From Haloarcula sp. H-GB4 (GTDB taxonomy: Archaea > Halobacteriota > Halobacteria > Halobacteriales > Haloarculaceae): a stretch of 64,000 bases of DNA. Numbering within the stretch: position 1 is the first letter of the stretch; every line of letters starts with the position of its first letter. The position numbers and the translations under genes were made by a program. Under the pieces are notes generated by a model, which was given only the letters and a program-made list of their open reading frames with translations, had not been told where the DNA came from and did no database searches. The stretch lies in contig NZ_JAVDDX010000004.1 of assembly GCF_030848575.1 (NCBI RefSeq), forward strand, positions 186,001 through 250,000, written 5' to 3'. Shown here in pieces: positions 18,129 through 26,475 of this stretch.

Positions 18129-19187
18129 TTAGGTGCTAAACTCAATGTACGATTTGATAGTATCCGGTGATTCCGCGAATGCATCTGCAAACTCTGACAC
18201 CGAGCACTGAGTCGTCATAATAGATGCAAGGAACCAGTCCGGGTATTCTGCAAGTGTGCTACGAGCGCGTTTATAATGCCGAACATTTGAATTCACACTC
18301 CCGAGCAGCGCTTTGTTCTGGAGGACCAACTGTCTGTGGAGAGCGCCGCCATTGACAGTGAATTCCCAGTCCTCCGGAATGCCAAGGAGGACGCCAACCC
18401 CGTTCGCACCGAGTGCTTCGATCGTGGAAAATGCGTGTTTTGCGTGCCCCGTCGCCTCAAACACTAGGTCCATCGGTTCGTGAACTGCAGGGATTTCATC
18501 CACAGCCGTCTGTTGAGAGTTGATGTACGTGGCCCCCAGTTCATCAATGATGTCGATGGTCGGGTCCGGCCGCTCACGACGACCGAGACAGTACGTTCGC
18601 TCACACCGGTCTGCAAGCATCGCCAGTGTAAGCAGTCCTAACGGACCGTTTCCAAGGACGAGTCCGGCAGACTCCTGCCACTCGAAGGTCGATCTAGACC
18701 GCTGTGCCAGCTCGAGTGCCTTTTCGGCATTGCTGATCGGTTCGACCAGAAATCCGACATCCGCAAGCGACTCCGGGATTGAAACGAGAAACGATTCGGG
18801 TGTGGTGAAGTACTCAGCCATATAGCCGTGCGCCCCCGCAATCCCGCGTTCGACATACTCACCGGGTGGTGCCATATCAGGCTCATTGTTCTCGAAAAAC
18901 CGGCTCGATATGTCTGCGGGCCGCCGGACCGTTGGAACAACAATCTCTCCCTCGTTCAGCGCTGTCCCGTTTGCGGACTCAACCATACCGACGGCCTCGT
19001 GCCCCAGTATCTGGTGATCACTACCCTCCGGAAACCCACCGTGTGACCCCGATAGTACCTCAAAGTCCGTTCCGTCGATGCCAACTCGGAGAGTCCTCAC
19101 GAGGACTTCTCCCTGGTCCGGTTCCGGACGCTCGATATCGATGCGTTCTGGCCGAGTCTTCCCCCGCTTGACAGCGATTGCATCCAT
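18129..19187 (-). CDS. gdh: zinc-dependent glucose/sugar 1-dehydrogenase (haloarchaeal GDH family)
   Basis: 352 residues of the medium-chain dehydrogenase family. It closely resembles haloarchaeal glucose dehydrogenase as I recall it: AVKRG at the N-terminus, RTLRVGIDGTDFEV with the Asp metal ligand, LGHEAVG with His and Glu ligands, VPTVRRP, and the nucleotide-binding VLGNGPLGLL. The enzyme oxidises aldoses at C1 to the lactone with NAD(P)+, the first step of the haloarchaeal semi-phosphorylative Entner-Doudoroff route. Here it closes an amino-sugar-like gene set, so glucosamine, galactose or glucose are candidate substrates. Confidence 0.88.
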   Translation of the reverse strand: MDAIAVKRGKTRPERIDIERPEPDQGEVLVRTLRVGIDGTDFEVLSGSHGGFPEGSDHQILGHEAVGMVESANGTALNEGEIVVPTVRRPADISSRFFENNEPDMAPPGEYVERGIAGAHGYMAEYFTTPESFLVSIPESLADVGFLVEPISNAEKALELAQRSRSTFEWQESAGLVLGNGPLGLLTLAMLADRCERTYCLGRRERPDPTIDIIDELGATYINSQQTAVDEIPAVHEPMDLVFEATGHAKHAFSTIEALGANGVGVLLGIPEDWEFTVNGGALHRQLVLQNKALLGSVNSNVRHYKRARSTLAEYPDWFLASIMTTQCSVSEFADAFAESPDTIKSYIEFST

Positions 19188-19641
19188 TGTGATAGATATC
19201 CTCGTGAGTGAAAGCCATCATCCATCAACATTTGAATGTTTCGACCAGTAGACAGAGGCACTTCTTCGGTTTTGTTTCTTATTATGAAAAGTTATTGAGT
19301 GCTGGAACTCTGATGAACGACAATGGTGCTGAAAGGCGATCGGATGGCATGGGACCAGCACAGTGCCTCTATATTACGATCTGTGCATATCTGGAGAGCG
19401 CTGGATTCACCAGACCAAATTTGGAAAACAAGTGTACGCCTGTTATTACATGTGCCGACCGCTAGGAAAGAATTTCACTAAAGGAAATACTCTATTTCGG
19501 ATAAAAATTTCTGTTGAGGCATGTATCGGCGTTACTGAAAGTATCTTGCGTCGGATAGAAACACAGTTGATCGAGGTATACCGCGCATTGCTAAGTCTAG
19601 AGTATCATGACAGCACCGATAAAGAGACAACAACAATCAGG
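19188..19641. other. AT-rich intergenic region upstream of gdh
   Basis: About 450 bases between the gdh start and the 3' end of an IclR gene. Open frames here (for example 19208-19465) have no recognisable features. It contains the palindrome-like site TTTC-TTATTAT-GAAA at 19275-19289, shared with other spots in this locus, and probably the gdh promoter. Confidence 0.45.
19275..19289. promoter_or_regulatory. candidate operator, TTTC-N7-GAAA
   Basis: TTTCTTATTATGAAA lies 88-102 bases upstream of gdh. The 11-base core TTATTATGAAA recurs exactly before the neighbouring IclR gene (20420-20434), and a related site is at 31533-31547. A sugar-locus regulator such as that IclR protein could bind it. 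This is inferred from repetition only. Confidence 0.35.
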
Positions 19642-20388
19642 TCAGACCTGCTCCGCATTGAGCTGTCTGACAGCGCTCAGTATCATCCCGGGAACATCCT
19701 CCTGTAACCGCTTCCCGCTCAACCGATCAGCGTGTCCCGCCACGTACACAGCGGCGGTTGTGGACTGATCCCGAATCGGAATCGCAACGCAGTTTACGTC
19801 CGGATACTGCTCACGACGCTCGAACGCGATACCCCGGTCCCGGATATTATCGAGTTCGGCGGTAAGCGTCTGGCGGTCCGTAATCGTGTTTTCGGTGGCT
19901 GCAGGCAGCCCAGTGTGGTCTAAAATAGCATCGACCTCCTCTGGACCGGTCGCTGCGAGGATTGCCTTTCCCGGAGCGCTGCAGTGAAAACACGGGGAGT
20001 TTACGTGTCTCGGTGAGTCGTCAACGGCGGTATGATAGACATCGGCAATCTGCTTTTCGCACTTGATAACCAGTCCGGCAGACTCGCCGGTCGTCGCTGA
20101 TATCTGGTCTATCTGGGGCTTCGTGTCGTGATAGATGGGTGTCTGGGATTTGATGTGTTCGCCGATATCGGCAAACTGTAACGTCAACTGATAGTCCCCT
20201 GTACTCTTTCTCACGTAGCCAGATTGCAACAGCGTATTCAGGTGCTTGTACGTCGTACTCCGAGTGTACCCGAGTCGCTCGGCCACCTCTGAGACACCAA
20301 GCGGCCCATCGGCATCTCTGAGCGCGTCGACAATGGCGAACGTCTTCATGGGTGCTGTGAGTGTCGCGGTCTCAGTTTTATCGGTCAT
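19642..20388 (-). CDS. IclR-family transcriptional regulator (sugar locus)
   Basis: 248 residues. An N-terminal winged helix (ALRDADGPLGVSEVAERLGYTRSTTYKHLNTL, about 24-55) is followed by an IclR effector domain with PGKAILAATG and NCVAIPIRD. It binds DNA and responds to a small ligand, often a catabolic intermediate. It is upstream on the same strand of gdh and downstream of the DgoD-like gene, and a candidate operator lies 32-46 bases before its start. It probably controls the 18-31 kb sugar genes and itself. Confidence 0.88.
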   Translation of the reverse strand: MTDKTETATLTAPMKTFAIVDALRDADGPLGVSEVAERLGYTRSTTYKHLNTLLQSGYVRKSTGDYQLTLQFADIGEHIKSQTPIYHDTKPQIDQISATTGESAGLVIKCEKQIADVYHTAVDDSPRHVNSPCFHCSAPGKAILAATGPEEVDAILDHTGLPAATENTITDRQTLTAELDNIRDRGIAFERREQYPDVNCVAIPIRDQSTTAAVYVAGHADRLSGKRLQEDVPGMILSAVRQLNAEQV

Positions 20389-20419
20389 AGGAATGCTAAT
20401 TCCGTCTGTATCTTAAGTT

Positions 20420-20434
20420 TTTATTATTATGAAA
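20420..20434. promoter_or_regulatory. candidate operator overlapping the iclR promoter
   Basis: TTTATTATTATGAAA shares 14 of 15 positions with the site at 19275-19289. On the minus strand it sits 32-46 bases before the IclR start codon, where a TATA/BRE would be, so autoregulation is plausible. Confidence 0.35.
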
Positions 20435-20440
20435 CGGTCG

Positions 20441-21589
20441 TTACCAGTCGGCGACGCTGCCATCCTCGTGCCGCCATATTGGATTATGCCAGTCGAGGTC
20501 GGCTTCTGCCTTCTCCCGAACTACGTCTAGTGCTACATCGATACCCAGTCCCGGGCCGTCCAACGTCTTCAGGTAGCCATCATCGAACGCAAACGGGTTC
20601 GAATTCAGCAGGTCGTGTGCGGGACTGGTCGTCTCAGAGTGAACGTCGAACCCCTGATCCTGTACTAGCAGATTCGGAACGACCGTATCGACCTGGATTG
20701 ACGCAGCCAGCGCAATTGGCCCGAGCGGGCAGTTCGGTGCAATGGCGACATCGTGTGATTCCGCCATGTTTGCCAGTTTAACCATCTCCGAGATGCCGCC
20801 TGCGTGCGAGACATCGGGCTGAATCACGTCAATCGCTCCCGTTTTCAGGAGGTCTTTGTAATCCCATCTCGAGTACAGTCGCTCACCTGCTGCGATAGGT
20901 GCGTGGGTCTGGGCTGCGATGTTCGGAAGGTGTTCGATGTTTTCCGGAAGCACTGGCTCTTCAATGAACATCGGCTCGACGGATTCGAGGCGGTTAGCAA
21001 GGGTCTTGGCCATCGATTTTGATACTCGGCCTCTGAAATCGATCCCAATATCTACTCGGTCATCCACCGCTGTTCGAACGTGCTGAATTCGTTCTGTGAT
21101 CTCATCGAGCGACGCTCTTGTTTCGATGAATCGAGTCTGATTTGTCGCATCCATTTTGAGCGCGGTGTAGCCAGCCTCAGCTAACCGCGTCGCTTCCGTA
21201 GCGACATCCTCCGGCCTGTCGCCACCGATCCATTTATACACTCTAACCTTATCCCGGCTTTTCCCACCCAGCAGTTCATACACAGGTGCATCGAAATGTT
21301 TCCCCTTGATATCCCAGAGTGCCTGATTGATACCAGCAATGGCGGACATCAGGATCGGCCCGCCGCGATAGAACCCGCCCCGATACAGCGCTTGCCAATG
21401 GTCCTCAATTCGAAACGGGTCCTTCCCGATGAGGTACTGGTCCAGCATCTCCTCGACTGCCGCCCGAACTGTTTTCGCTCTGCCCTCGATAACAGGCTCA
21501 CCCCAGCCCAAAAGCCCGGTGCTGGTTTCTAGCTTCAAGAAAACCCAGCGGGGTGGGATTTCGAACAGTTCGTATCCGGTGATTTGCAT
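20441..21589 (-). CDS. enolase-superfamily sugar-acid dehydratase, DgoD-like, atypical active site
   Basis: 382 residues, alignable with E. coli D-galactonate dehydratase (as recalled) with an offset of one residue. It shares IPPRWVFLKLET, RGGPILMSAIAGINQALWDI, EEPVLPEN, AAGERLYSRWD, QPDVSHAGGI and CPLGPIALAAS. Metal ligands Asp184, Glu210 and Glu236 and the dyad Asp259 are kept. However, the two catalytic histidines are replaced: Arg186 for His185 and Asn286 for His285. It may therefore act on another substrate or in another chemistry than galactonate dehydration. Known relatives convert sugar acids to 2-keto-3-deoxy acids. It lies in the amino-sugar/sugar-acid locus. Confidence 0.85.
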   Translation of the reverse strand: MQITGYELFEIPPRWVFLKLETSTGLLGWGEPVIEGRAKTVRAAVEEMLDQYLIGKDPFRIEDHWQALYRGGFYRGGPILMSAIAGINQALWDIKGKHFDAPVYELLGGKSRDKVRVYKWIGGDRPEDVATEATRLAEAGYTALKMDATNQTRFIETRASLDEITERIQHVRTAVDDRVDIGIDFRGRVSKSMAKTLANRLESVEPMFIEEPVLPENIEHLPNIAAQTHAPIAAGERLYSRWDYKDLLKTGAIDVIQPDVSHAGGISEMVKLANMAESHDVAIAPNCPLGPIALAASIQVDTVVPNLLVQDQGFDVHSETTSPAHDLLNSNPFAFDDGYLKTLDGPGLGIDVALDVVREKAEADLDWHNPIWRHEDGSVADW

Positions 21590-21756
21590 ACTACTGTCTC
21601 GCAGCGGGACTGTGATTAACCTTCATGCTACAACCGGCATACTTCAGCTATTGATCGATCAAAACGTGGTACGCCTGTGTATCCTGATGTCCGCCACCGC
21701 AGGCCTCTCATCGACAATCGAGATGCGTCATTCGCCTGGGTTGCCGGTCTGACTCG

Positions 21757-22764
21757 CTATCCCAGTGCACTCCACTCAACATGTTTCGAGAGTTCTGGTG
21801 GGTCATCTGGATTGTATCCCTTTTTTACGGCCGTCTTATACGTGAGCGATTGCAAGATTTTCAACGGGACGATGGGGTGGTCTGGTGATTGAGCGGGGAG
21901 TTCGATTGCGATGTCGCCACCGTACTCATTCGTCGGCCGCCGCAGGACAATTGTGGTCACGCTGGCGTCGCGTAGCTTCGAAACGACCTCGCTGGTCAAT
22001 GATGACTTCGATTCTTGGGTAGCAATGATGAGTGCGGGCTCACCGGCGGCGTTTGCGATGGGACCGTGGCTGATCTCGGGTGTTGGGAGTGGTGTCGTGT
22101 GCAACAGTGCCCCCTCACCGAACTTCGTCGCAGCCTCGCCCGCAAGTCCATATTCGATCCCCCGGCCGAGCGTGTAGAGCGTCTCGGCCTCCGCAAGGAC
22201 GGATACGGCTGCCTCGAGATTCTGAGTAATCACGTTCCGGCACGTGCGTTGCAACTCGCTCGATGTGCGCTCGCTGTATTTGCTTTCGAGCAACGAGAGC
22301 GTCAGCATCACCGCGGCATCCACTGTTTTGGTAGCAAGGACTGCCTTCTCGGTCCCCGCTGGCGTGACAAGGACCTCGTCTGCTACTGACCCGAGTGATG
22401 AATCGTCGCTGTTTGTAATACCGATAACGACCGCACCCCGCTCCTTTGCCCGTCGAGCGGCTGTAACAGTTTCAGATGTCTCACCGGACTGGGAGTAGGC
22501 AACAACAACCGTTCGATCAGTAATCGGTGGGCCAGTGAACAGATACTCCGACGCGGCGTACGCTGTTGCGTCGATACCACGCTGGAACGACGCATACTGG
22601 CCGATCACTCCTGTCCAGTAGGAAGACCCACAGCCGATGAAGTGGACTCTGTCAGCGTGTGCAATACGCTTGCGTGGCTGGGAAAGGTCATGAGTACTCA
22701 TCTCGAAATCATTCAGTCGGTCGATACCGGTTCGGATCTCGTTGTAGACTGCGTGTGTGGTCAT
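21757..22764 (-). CDS. double-SIS-domain protein, GlmS-isomerase/AgaS/NagB-II-like
   Basis: 335 residues with two SIS sugar-isomerase domains. The first contains FIGCGSSYWTG (about 42-52) and AYSQSGETSETV (about 89-100); the second contains LGRGIEYGLAGEAATKFGEG and EISHGPI. The C-terminal LSKHVEW resembles the end of GlmS. It lacks a glutaminase domain, so it is more like a deaminase/isomerase of amino-sugar phosphates than a synthase. ATG 22764 is preferred to a GTG at 22788. It diverges from the sugar transporter genes. Presence of a phosphate-type SIS enzyme without a kinase in the window is notable. Confidence 0.85.
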   Translation of the reverse strand: MTTHAVYNEIRTGIDRLNDFEMSTHDLSQPRKRIAHADRVHFIGCGSSYWTGVIGQYASFQRGIDATAYAASEYLFTGPPITDRTVVVAYSQSGETSETVTAARRAKERGAVVIGITNSDDSSLGSVADEVLVTPAGTEKAVLATKTVDAAVMLTLSLLESKYSERTSSELQRTCRNVITQNLEAAVSVLAEAETLYTLGRGIEYGLAGEAATKFGEGALLHTTPLPTPEISHGPIANAAGEPALIIATQESKSSLTSEVVSKLRDASVTTIVLRRPTNEYGGDIAIELPAQSPDHPIVPLKILQSLTYKTAVKKGYNPDDPPELSKHVEWSALG

Positions 22765-23010
22765 ATTTTGGTGTTCATGGGGAGCCACCGTGGTCAGTTA
22801 TGTTACTGACAGCGCCGACAGAGGCGCTCTGGTCAGCCGGCAGCTCTCTGTCTGAGTTGAGCCTCGCTGCGATCGCTTAGGTTGCGAGTTGATCACAGTG
22901 GGACATAAAACCATACGATAGGTATCTCAGGTGGCACTTGGACAACACTACCGACGAAAACATCCCAAACAATTAATTATATATACTAGCTGGTTCGTTG
23001 GTGATACCAT
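22765..23010. promoter_or_regulatory. divergent promoter region of SIS gene and sugar ABC transporter
   Basis: 246 bases between divergent genes. A TATA-like TTATATATA at 22978-22986 is centred 29 bases before the ATG at 23011, consistent with a leaderless binding-protein transcript. No clear palindrome was found. Confidence 0.5.
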
Positions 23011-24378
23011 ATGTCAGACAGTAGTTTGCGGAGTGGCAAGCGACGTCGCTTCATCAAAAGCGCCGGCGCGGCAACGGTCACGCTACTCGCAGGCTGTGGC
23101 GGCAGTGACAGTTCAGAGAGTACTCCCGGAGATGGTGGGGATGGCGATTCCGGCGCGAGCACCGGGGACCAGTCGAACAGTATAACCACCCTCACAGTCC
23201 GTCACTTCGTCAATGACCACATTGAGACGTTCTACGAGAAACACAATCCGATACTGAAGAAAGAACACGGGATCAAGGTGGATTTCGAAACGATGGGCTG
23301 GGGCGTCGCTCGGAAGAAGCAAAACAACAGTATTTCGACCCGGACCGGTCCAGATGTCGAAGAAATCGCATCGACGTGGATGCCACAACAGGTCAATTCT
23401 GACGGCTGGATGGACCTCGGCGAGGCCGGCGTCTCAATGCCGACAGACAATATCTACGAGTCACCGCTTCAAATAGGCGAGTTCGATGGTGTCCGGGCTG
23501 GATTCCCCTGGTTCTGGGGACCACGTGGACATATTTACTATAAATCGCTGTTCGAGGAAGCTGGTATCGATGGCCCGCCATCGACCTGGGACGAACTCGC
23601 GAATGATGCGACGAAGTACAATGAACAGGCCGAAAAGTGGGAACAGGAGGGCTACAACACGAGATACCTGTTTGGCATTCCTGGTGCGAACAACTGGGCC
23701 GTCGTCCAGTACTATATGATGCTCATCTGGCAAAACGGTGGGAGCGTGATTGATGGGTCCAAGCCGACATTTGACAGTGATGCGGCGGTGGAGGCGCTGA
23801 ATTTCTACAAGGACCTGTCGACGACGCACAAGGCGTCTCCACAAGCGTCAGTCGAGTGGAACGGCGTTGCACGGAATAACGCGTTTAGCAGCAAGCGGAT
23901 AGCCTCTACGTGGCAAGGGCTCAGGGTTGCAAATGAGATTGATGCCGAACTCGGCGTCGGCAAGCCACCAGCTGGTCACCGAGGAGAGTCGTCTACCTTC
24001 TTCGGAGTGAATCTCATGGGTATCCATCCTTGGACGAAGAAGAAGGGCGCAGCCGCGACATTCATCGAATATCTGATGCAGCCAGCGGTCAACGCAGAGC
24101 TCGCGAAGGGGTCTGGCTTCCTGCCGACTATCAAGAGTAGCTTCGAGCAAGAAGCCTTCCAGGGTGAGCTGTATCAATCTTTCAGTGAAGACGTGCTGAA
24201 CAGTACAAATGCCAAGACAGCGCCACAAGTTGTGGGATGGGGTGATGTCTCCGGAGCAATCAAAGGGGCTGTCACGAAAGTGCTCACGAAGGCAGCAACC
24301 AACTCCTGGTCCGAAGGCGATACCGAGGCGGCACTCCAGCAGGCTGCGATGCAGGCGGAGAACGCGCTACAGGGCTGA
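23011..24378 (+). CDS. sugar ABC transporter substrate-binding lipoprotein
   Basis: 455 residues of the carbohydrate-binding (CUT1, MalE/UgpB-like) family. A Tat signal (KRRRFIKSAG) and lipobox (LLAGC) are followed by a Ser/Gly/Asp-rich linker. The body shows family features such as YNEQAEKWEQEG, the aromatic-rich QYYMMLIWQNGG, and FFGVNLMGIHPWTKKK. It is anchored outside the membrane and delivers oligosaccharide or glycan units to the two permeases downstream. The neighbouring GH3 hexosaminidase suggests an N-acetylglucosamine-containing ligand. Confidence 0.9.
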   Translation: MSDSSLRSGKRRRFIKSAGAATVTLLAGCGGSDSSESTPGDGGDGDSGASTGDQSNSITTLTVRHFVNDHIETFYEKHNPILKKEHGIKVDFETMGWGVARKKQNNSISTRTGPDVEEIASTWMPQQVNSDGWMDLGEAGVSMPTDNIYESPLQIGEFDGVRAGFPWFWGPRGHIYYKSLFEEAGIDGPPSTWDELANDATKYNEQAEKWEQEGYNTRYLFGIPGANNWAVVQYYMMLIWQNGGSVIDGSKPTFDSDAAVEALNFYKDLSTTHKASPQASVEWNGVARNNAFSSKRIASTWQGLRVANEIDAELGVGKPPAGHRGESSTFFGVNLMGIHPWTKKKGAAATFIEYLMQPAVNAELAKGSGFLPTIKSSFEQEAFQGELYQSFSEDVLNSTNAKTAPQVVGWGDVSGAIKGAVTKVLTKAATNSWSEGDTEAALQQAAMQAENALQG

Positions 24379-24508
24379 GCCCCGCAAACGATCATTTCAG
24401 TGCGTTACGCCGCTTGTCCAGTTGCATATCTACGTGCACTTTCTCGGTTCGGTAGTACCCAAGTGTCGTGCAGAACGGTTAAATACATAGCATAATAATC
24501 GATTGTGT

Positions 24509-25489
24509 ATGCTCTTGTCCGCGTACCAGCGCGTCAGACGTCGACTCCCAGCAGTCCATATCCCATACGTTAGCTCGTTACCTGCAAGCCAGCGGTTCGG
24601 ACTCAAGCTCATTGCTCCGGCCCTGGCGATGATGCTTCTCGTCCACGGGATTCCGGTCATTCTCGGGTTCGTTATGAGCTTCTATGAGTTCCCGTCGCTC
24701 AGATACACCGACTGGTTCCGCCCTGAGACGTTTGTCGGGCTTGACCACTTCGCGAAGGTGTTCCAGAAAGATACGATCTATGGCGCACAGTTCTGGAACT
24801 CGCTCAAAGTCACCATTCTGTATACGGTCGGGTCGGTGATAGGGACGTACGGTCTCGGGCTCGTCACCGCGCTTACCCTCGATAAGCAGTTCCGGGGCAA
24901 GCTTGTCGCGAGAACCGTGATTCTGATTCCGTATGTGACGCCGGTTGTCGTCACGCTGCTTACCTGGCGGATGATGTTCCGGAGCGATACTGGAGTCATC
25001 AACGCGTTACTCCGTCAGGCTGGACTCATAGAGGGCTCCCTGTTCTGGCTTCTGGGTCCAAACTCACTGTATGCGATAATCATCGCAAACGTCTGGCGGA
25101 ACTTCCCGTATGCGGCAATCATGTTGTACGCTGGGTTGCAATCAATTCCTGAACAGTTGTACGAGGCTGCCGAGATCGATGGGGCCGGCAGATGGGGGAA
25201 ACTGCGGTACGTCACGCTGCCACAGTTGAAGCCCGTCTCTGCCGTCATTTTACTGCTATTGATACTCTGGACCTTCATCAATTTCCCCGTCCCGTATATT
25301 TTGCTGGGTGGGTCACCCAGCGAATCGGGGAACGTCCTGATGTTGCTCATTTACTCCTTTGGCTTCAAACAGAGTGCGTACGGAATCGGGTCCGCACTCA
25401 GCGCGATGCTGTTCCTGTTCTCGATGACCATCGCATACGTCTATTACAAACGCGTTGTGGCCTCTAGCTACGACGGAGGTGCTATCTGA
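24509..25489 (+). CDS. sugar ABC permease, MalF/UgpA type
   Basis: 326 residues with about six membrane segments and the EAA loop (EAAEIDGAGRWGKLRYVTLPQLKP) that contacts the ATPase. ATG 24509 is preferred; it is preceded at about 26 bases by TTAAATA (24479-24485), so the permeases may have their own promoter. The next permease follows after one base. It forms the inner-membrane channel with its partner. Confidence 0.9.
   Translation: MLLSAYQRVRRRLPAVHIPYVSSLPASQRFGLKLIAPALAMMLLVHGIPVILGFVMSFYEFPSLRYTDWFRPETFVGLDHFAKVFQKDTIYGAQFWNSLKVTILYTVGSVIGTYGLGLVTALTLDKQFRGKLVARTVILIPYVTPVVVTLLTWRMMFRSDTGVINALLRQAGLIEGSLFWLLGPNSLYAIIIANVWRNFPYAAIMLYAGLQSIPEQLYEAAEIDGAGRWGKLRYVTLPQLKPVSAVILLLLILWTFINFPVPYILLGGSPSESGNVLMLLIYSFGFKQSAYGIGSALSAMLFLFSMTIAYVYYKRVVASSYDGGAI
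25475..25480 (+). promoter_or_regulatory. ribosome binding site of the second sugar permease
   Basis: GGAGGT lies ten bases before the ATG at 25491, inside the end of the previous gene. This decides the start at 25491 rather than the in-frame GTG at 25455. Confidence 0.6.
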
Positions 25490-25490
25490 G

Positions 25491-26408
25491 ATGCTCAGTT
25501 CGCTCATGGCTGCTGTCGGGTCAGAAAGTACGACGGTGCCCGACGAAATGCGGCTAACTGCGGATGGGAAAGAGCTCGTATACCAGCTGCTCTGGCGGTC
25601 CGTGCTCATCCTCATTCTCATATTCGCGATATTCCCCGTCTGGATGATGTTCACGACATCGTTCAAAACCCGCGATGAAGTGTTGCAGCTCGGGCTCGAT
25701 ATAATCCCAGCGGACCCCTATGTCCAGAACTACTTCCTGATGTTCCAGCGGTTCCCGCTTGTTGACTACTACGTTAACAGCCTGGTCATTTCGAGTGTGA
25801 CCACCGTCCTCTCGTTGCTTATCGGTGGATTAGCTGCCTACTCGTTGTCGCGATACGAGTTCCCCGGCAAGGAGAAGTTCGAGATGGGGGCACTCGCAAC
25901 GCAGATGATCCCCGGCGTACTCATCCTCATCCCGATGTTTCTGTTGTTCATTGTCATGGACCAGTCCGCGAACATCCCGATGAAGGACACGTACCATGGG
26001 ATGATATTCCTCTATACGACGTTTACTGTCCCATTCACCATCTGGATGCTTCGTGGGTACTTCGACACGATTCCGACCGCACTGGAGGAAGCCGCGCGGA
26101 TCGACGGCTGTACGCGGACGCAGGCCCTGTTCCGCGTCGTGATGCCGCTCGCAGCACCAGGGCTGGCCGCGACTGGGATGTTCGTGTTCCTGCTCGCGTT
26201 CAACGAGGTGCTGTTCGCGTCAGTTCTGGCGACTGACAACGTGACGCCGTTCTCTATTGGGATCCAGAACTTCCAGCAACAGGATCAGACGATGTGGGGC
26301 CAGATGATGGCTGCCTCGACCCTCGCCGCTGTGCCACTGCTCGCAATCTTCGTCGTGTTTCAGCGGCAGATCGTTTCCGGGCTAACTTCCGGGAGTGTCA
26401 AGCAGTAA
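25491..26408 (+). CDS. sugar ABC permease, MalG/UgpE type
   Basis: 305 residues, partner permease with several hydrophobic segments and the EAA loop (EAARIDGCTRTQALFRVVMPLAAPG, about 196-220). The start is set by a strong GGAGGT Shine-Dalgarno site. It is one base from the preceding permease and is followed by the GH3 gene, which has its own TATA box. ATP hydrolysis is probably supplied by the MsmK-like protein encoded at 30.2 kb. Confidence 0.9.
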   Translation: MLSSLMAAVGSESTTVPDEMRLTADGKELVYQLLWRSVLILILIFAIFPVWMMFTTSFKTRDEVLQLGLDIIPADPYVQNYFLMFQRFPLVDYYVNSLVISSVTTVLSLLIGGLAAYSLSRYEFPGKEKFEMGALATQMIPGVLILIPMFLLFIVMDQSANIPMKDTYHGMIFLYTTFTVPFTIWMLRGYFDTIPTALEEAARIDGCTRTQALFRVVMPLAAPGLAATGMFVFLLAFNEVLFASVLATDNVTPFSIGIQNFQQQDQTMWGQMMAASTLAAVPLLAIFVVFQRQIVSGLTSGSVKQ

Positions 26409-26443
26409 TCTTCGAGTGTAGCTGCTTGTGATCGCAAACGTAG

Positions 26444-26450
26444 TTTTATA
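26444..26450 (+). promoter_or_regulatory. TATA-like box of the GH3 gene
   Basis: TTTTATA is centred 29 bases before the ATG at 26476, which supports that codon over the upstream in-frame GTG at 26428. Confidence 0.5.
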
Positions 26451-26475
26451 TCCCCAGCACGTCGGATGTTGTTAT

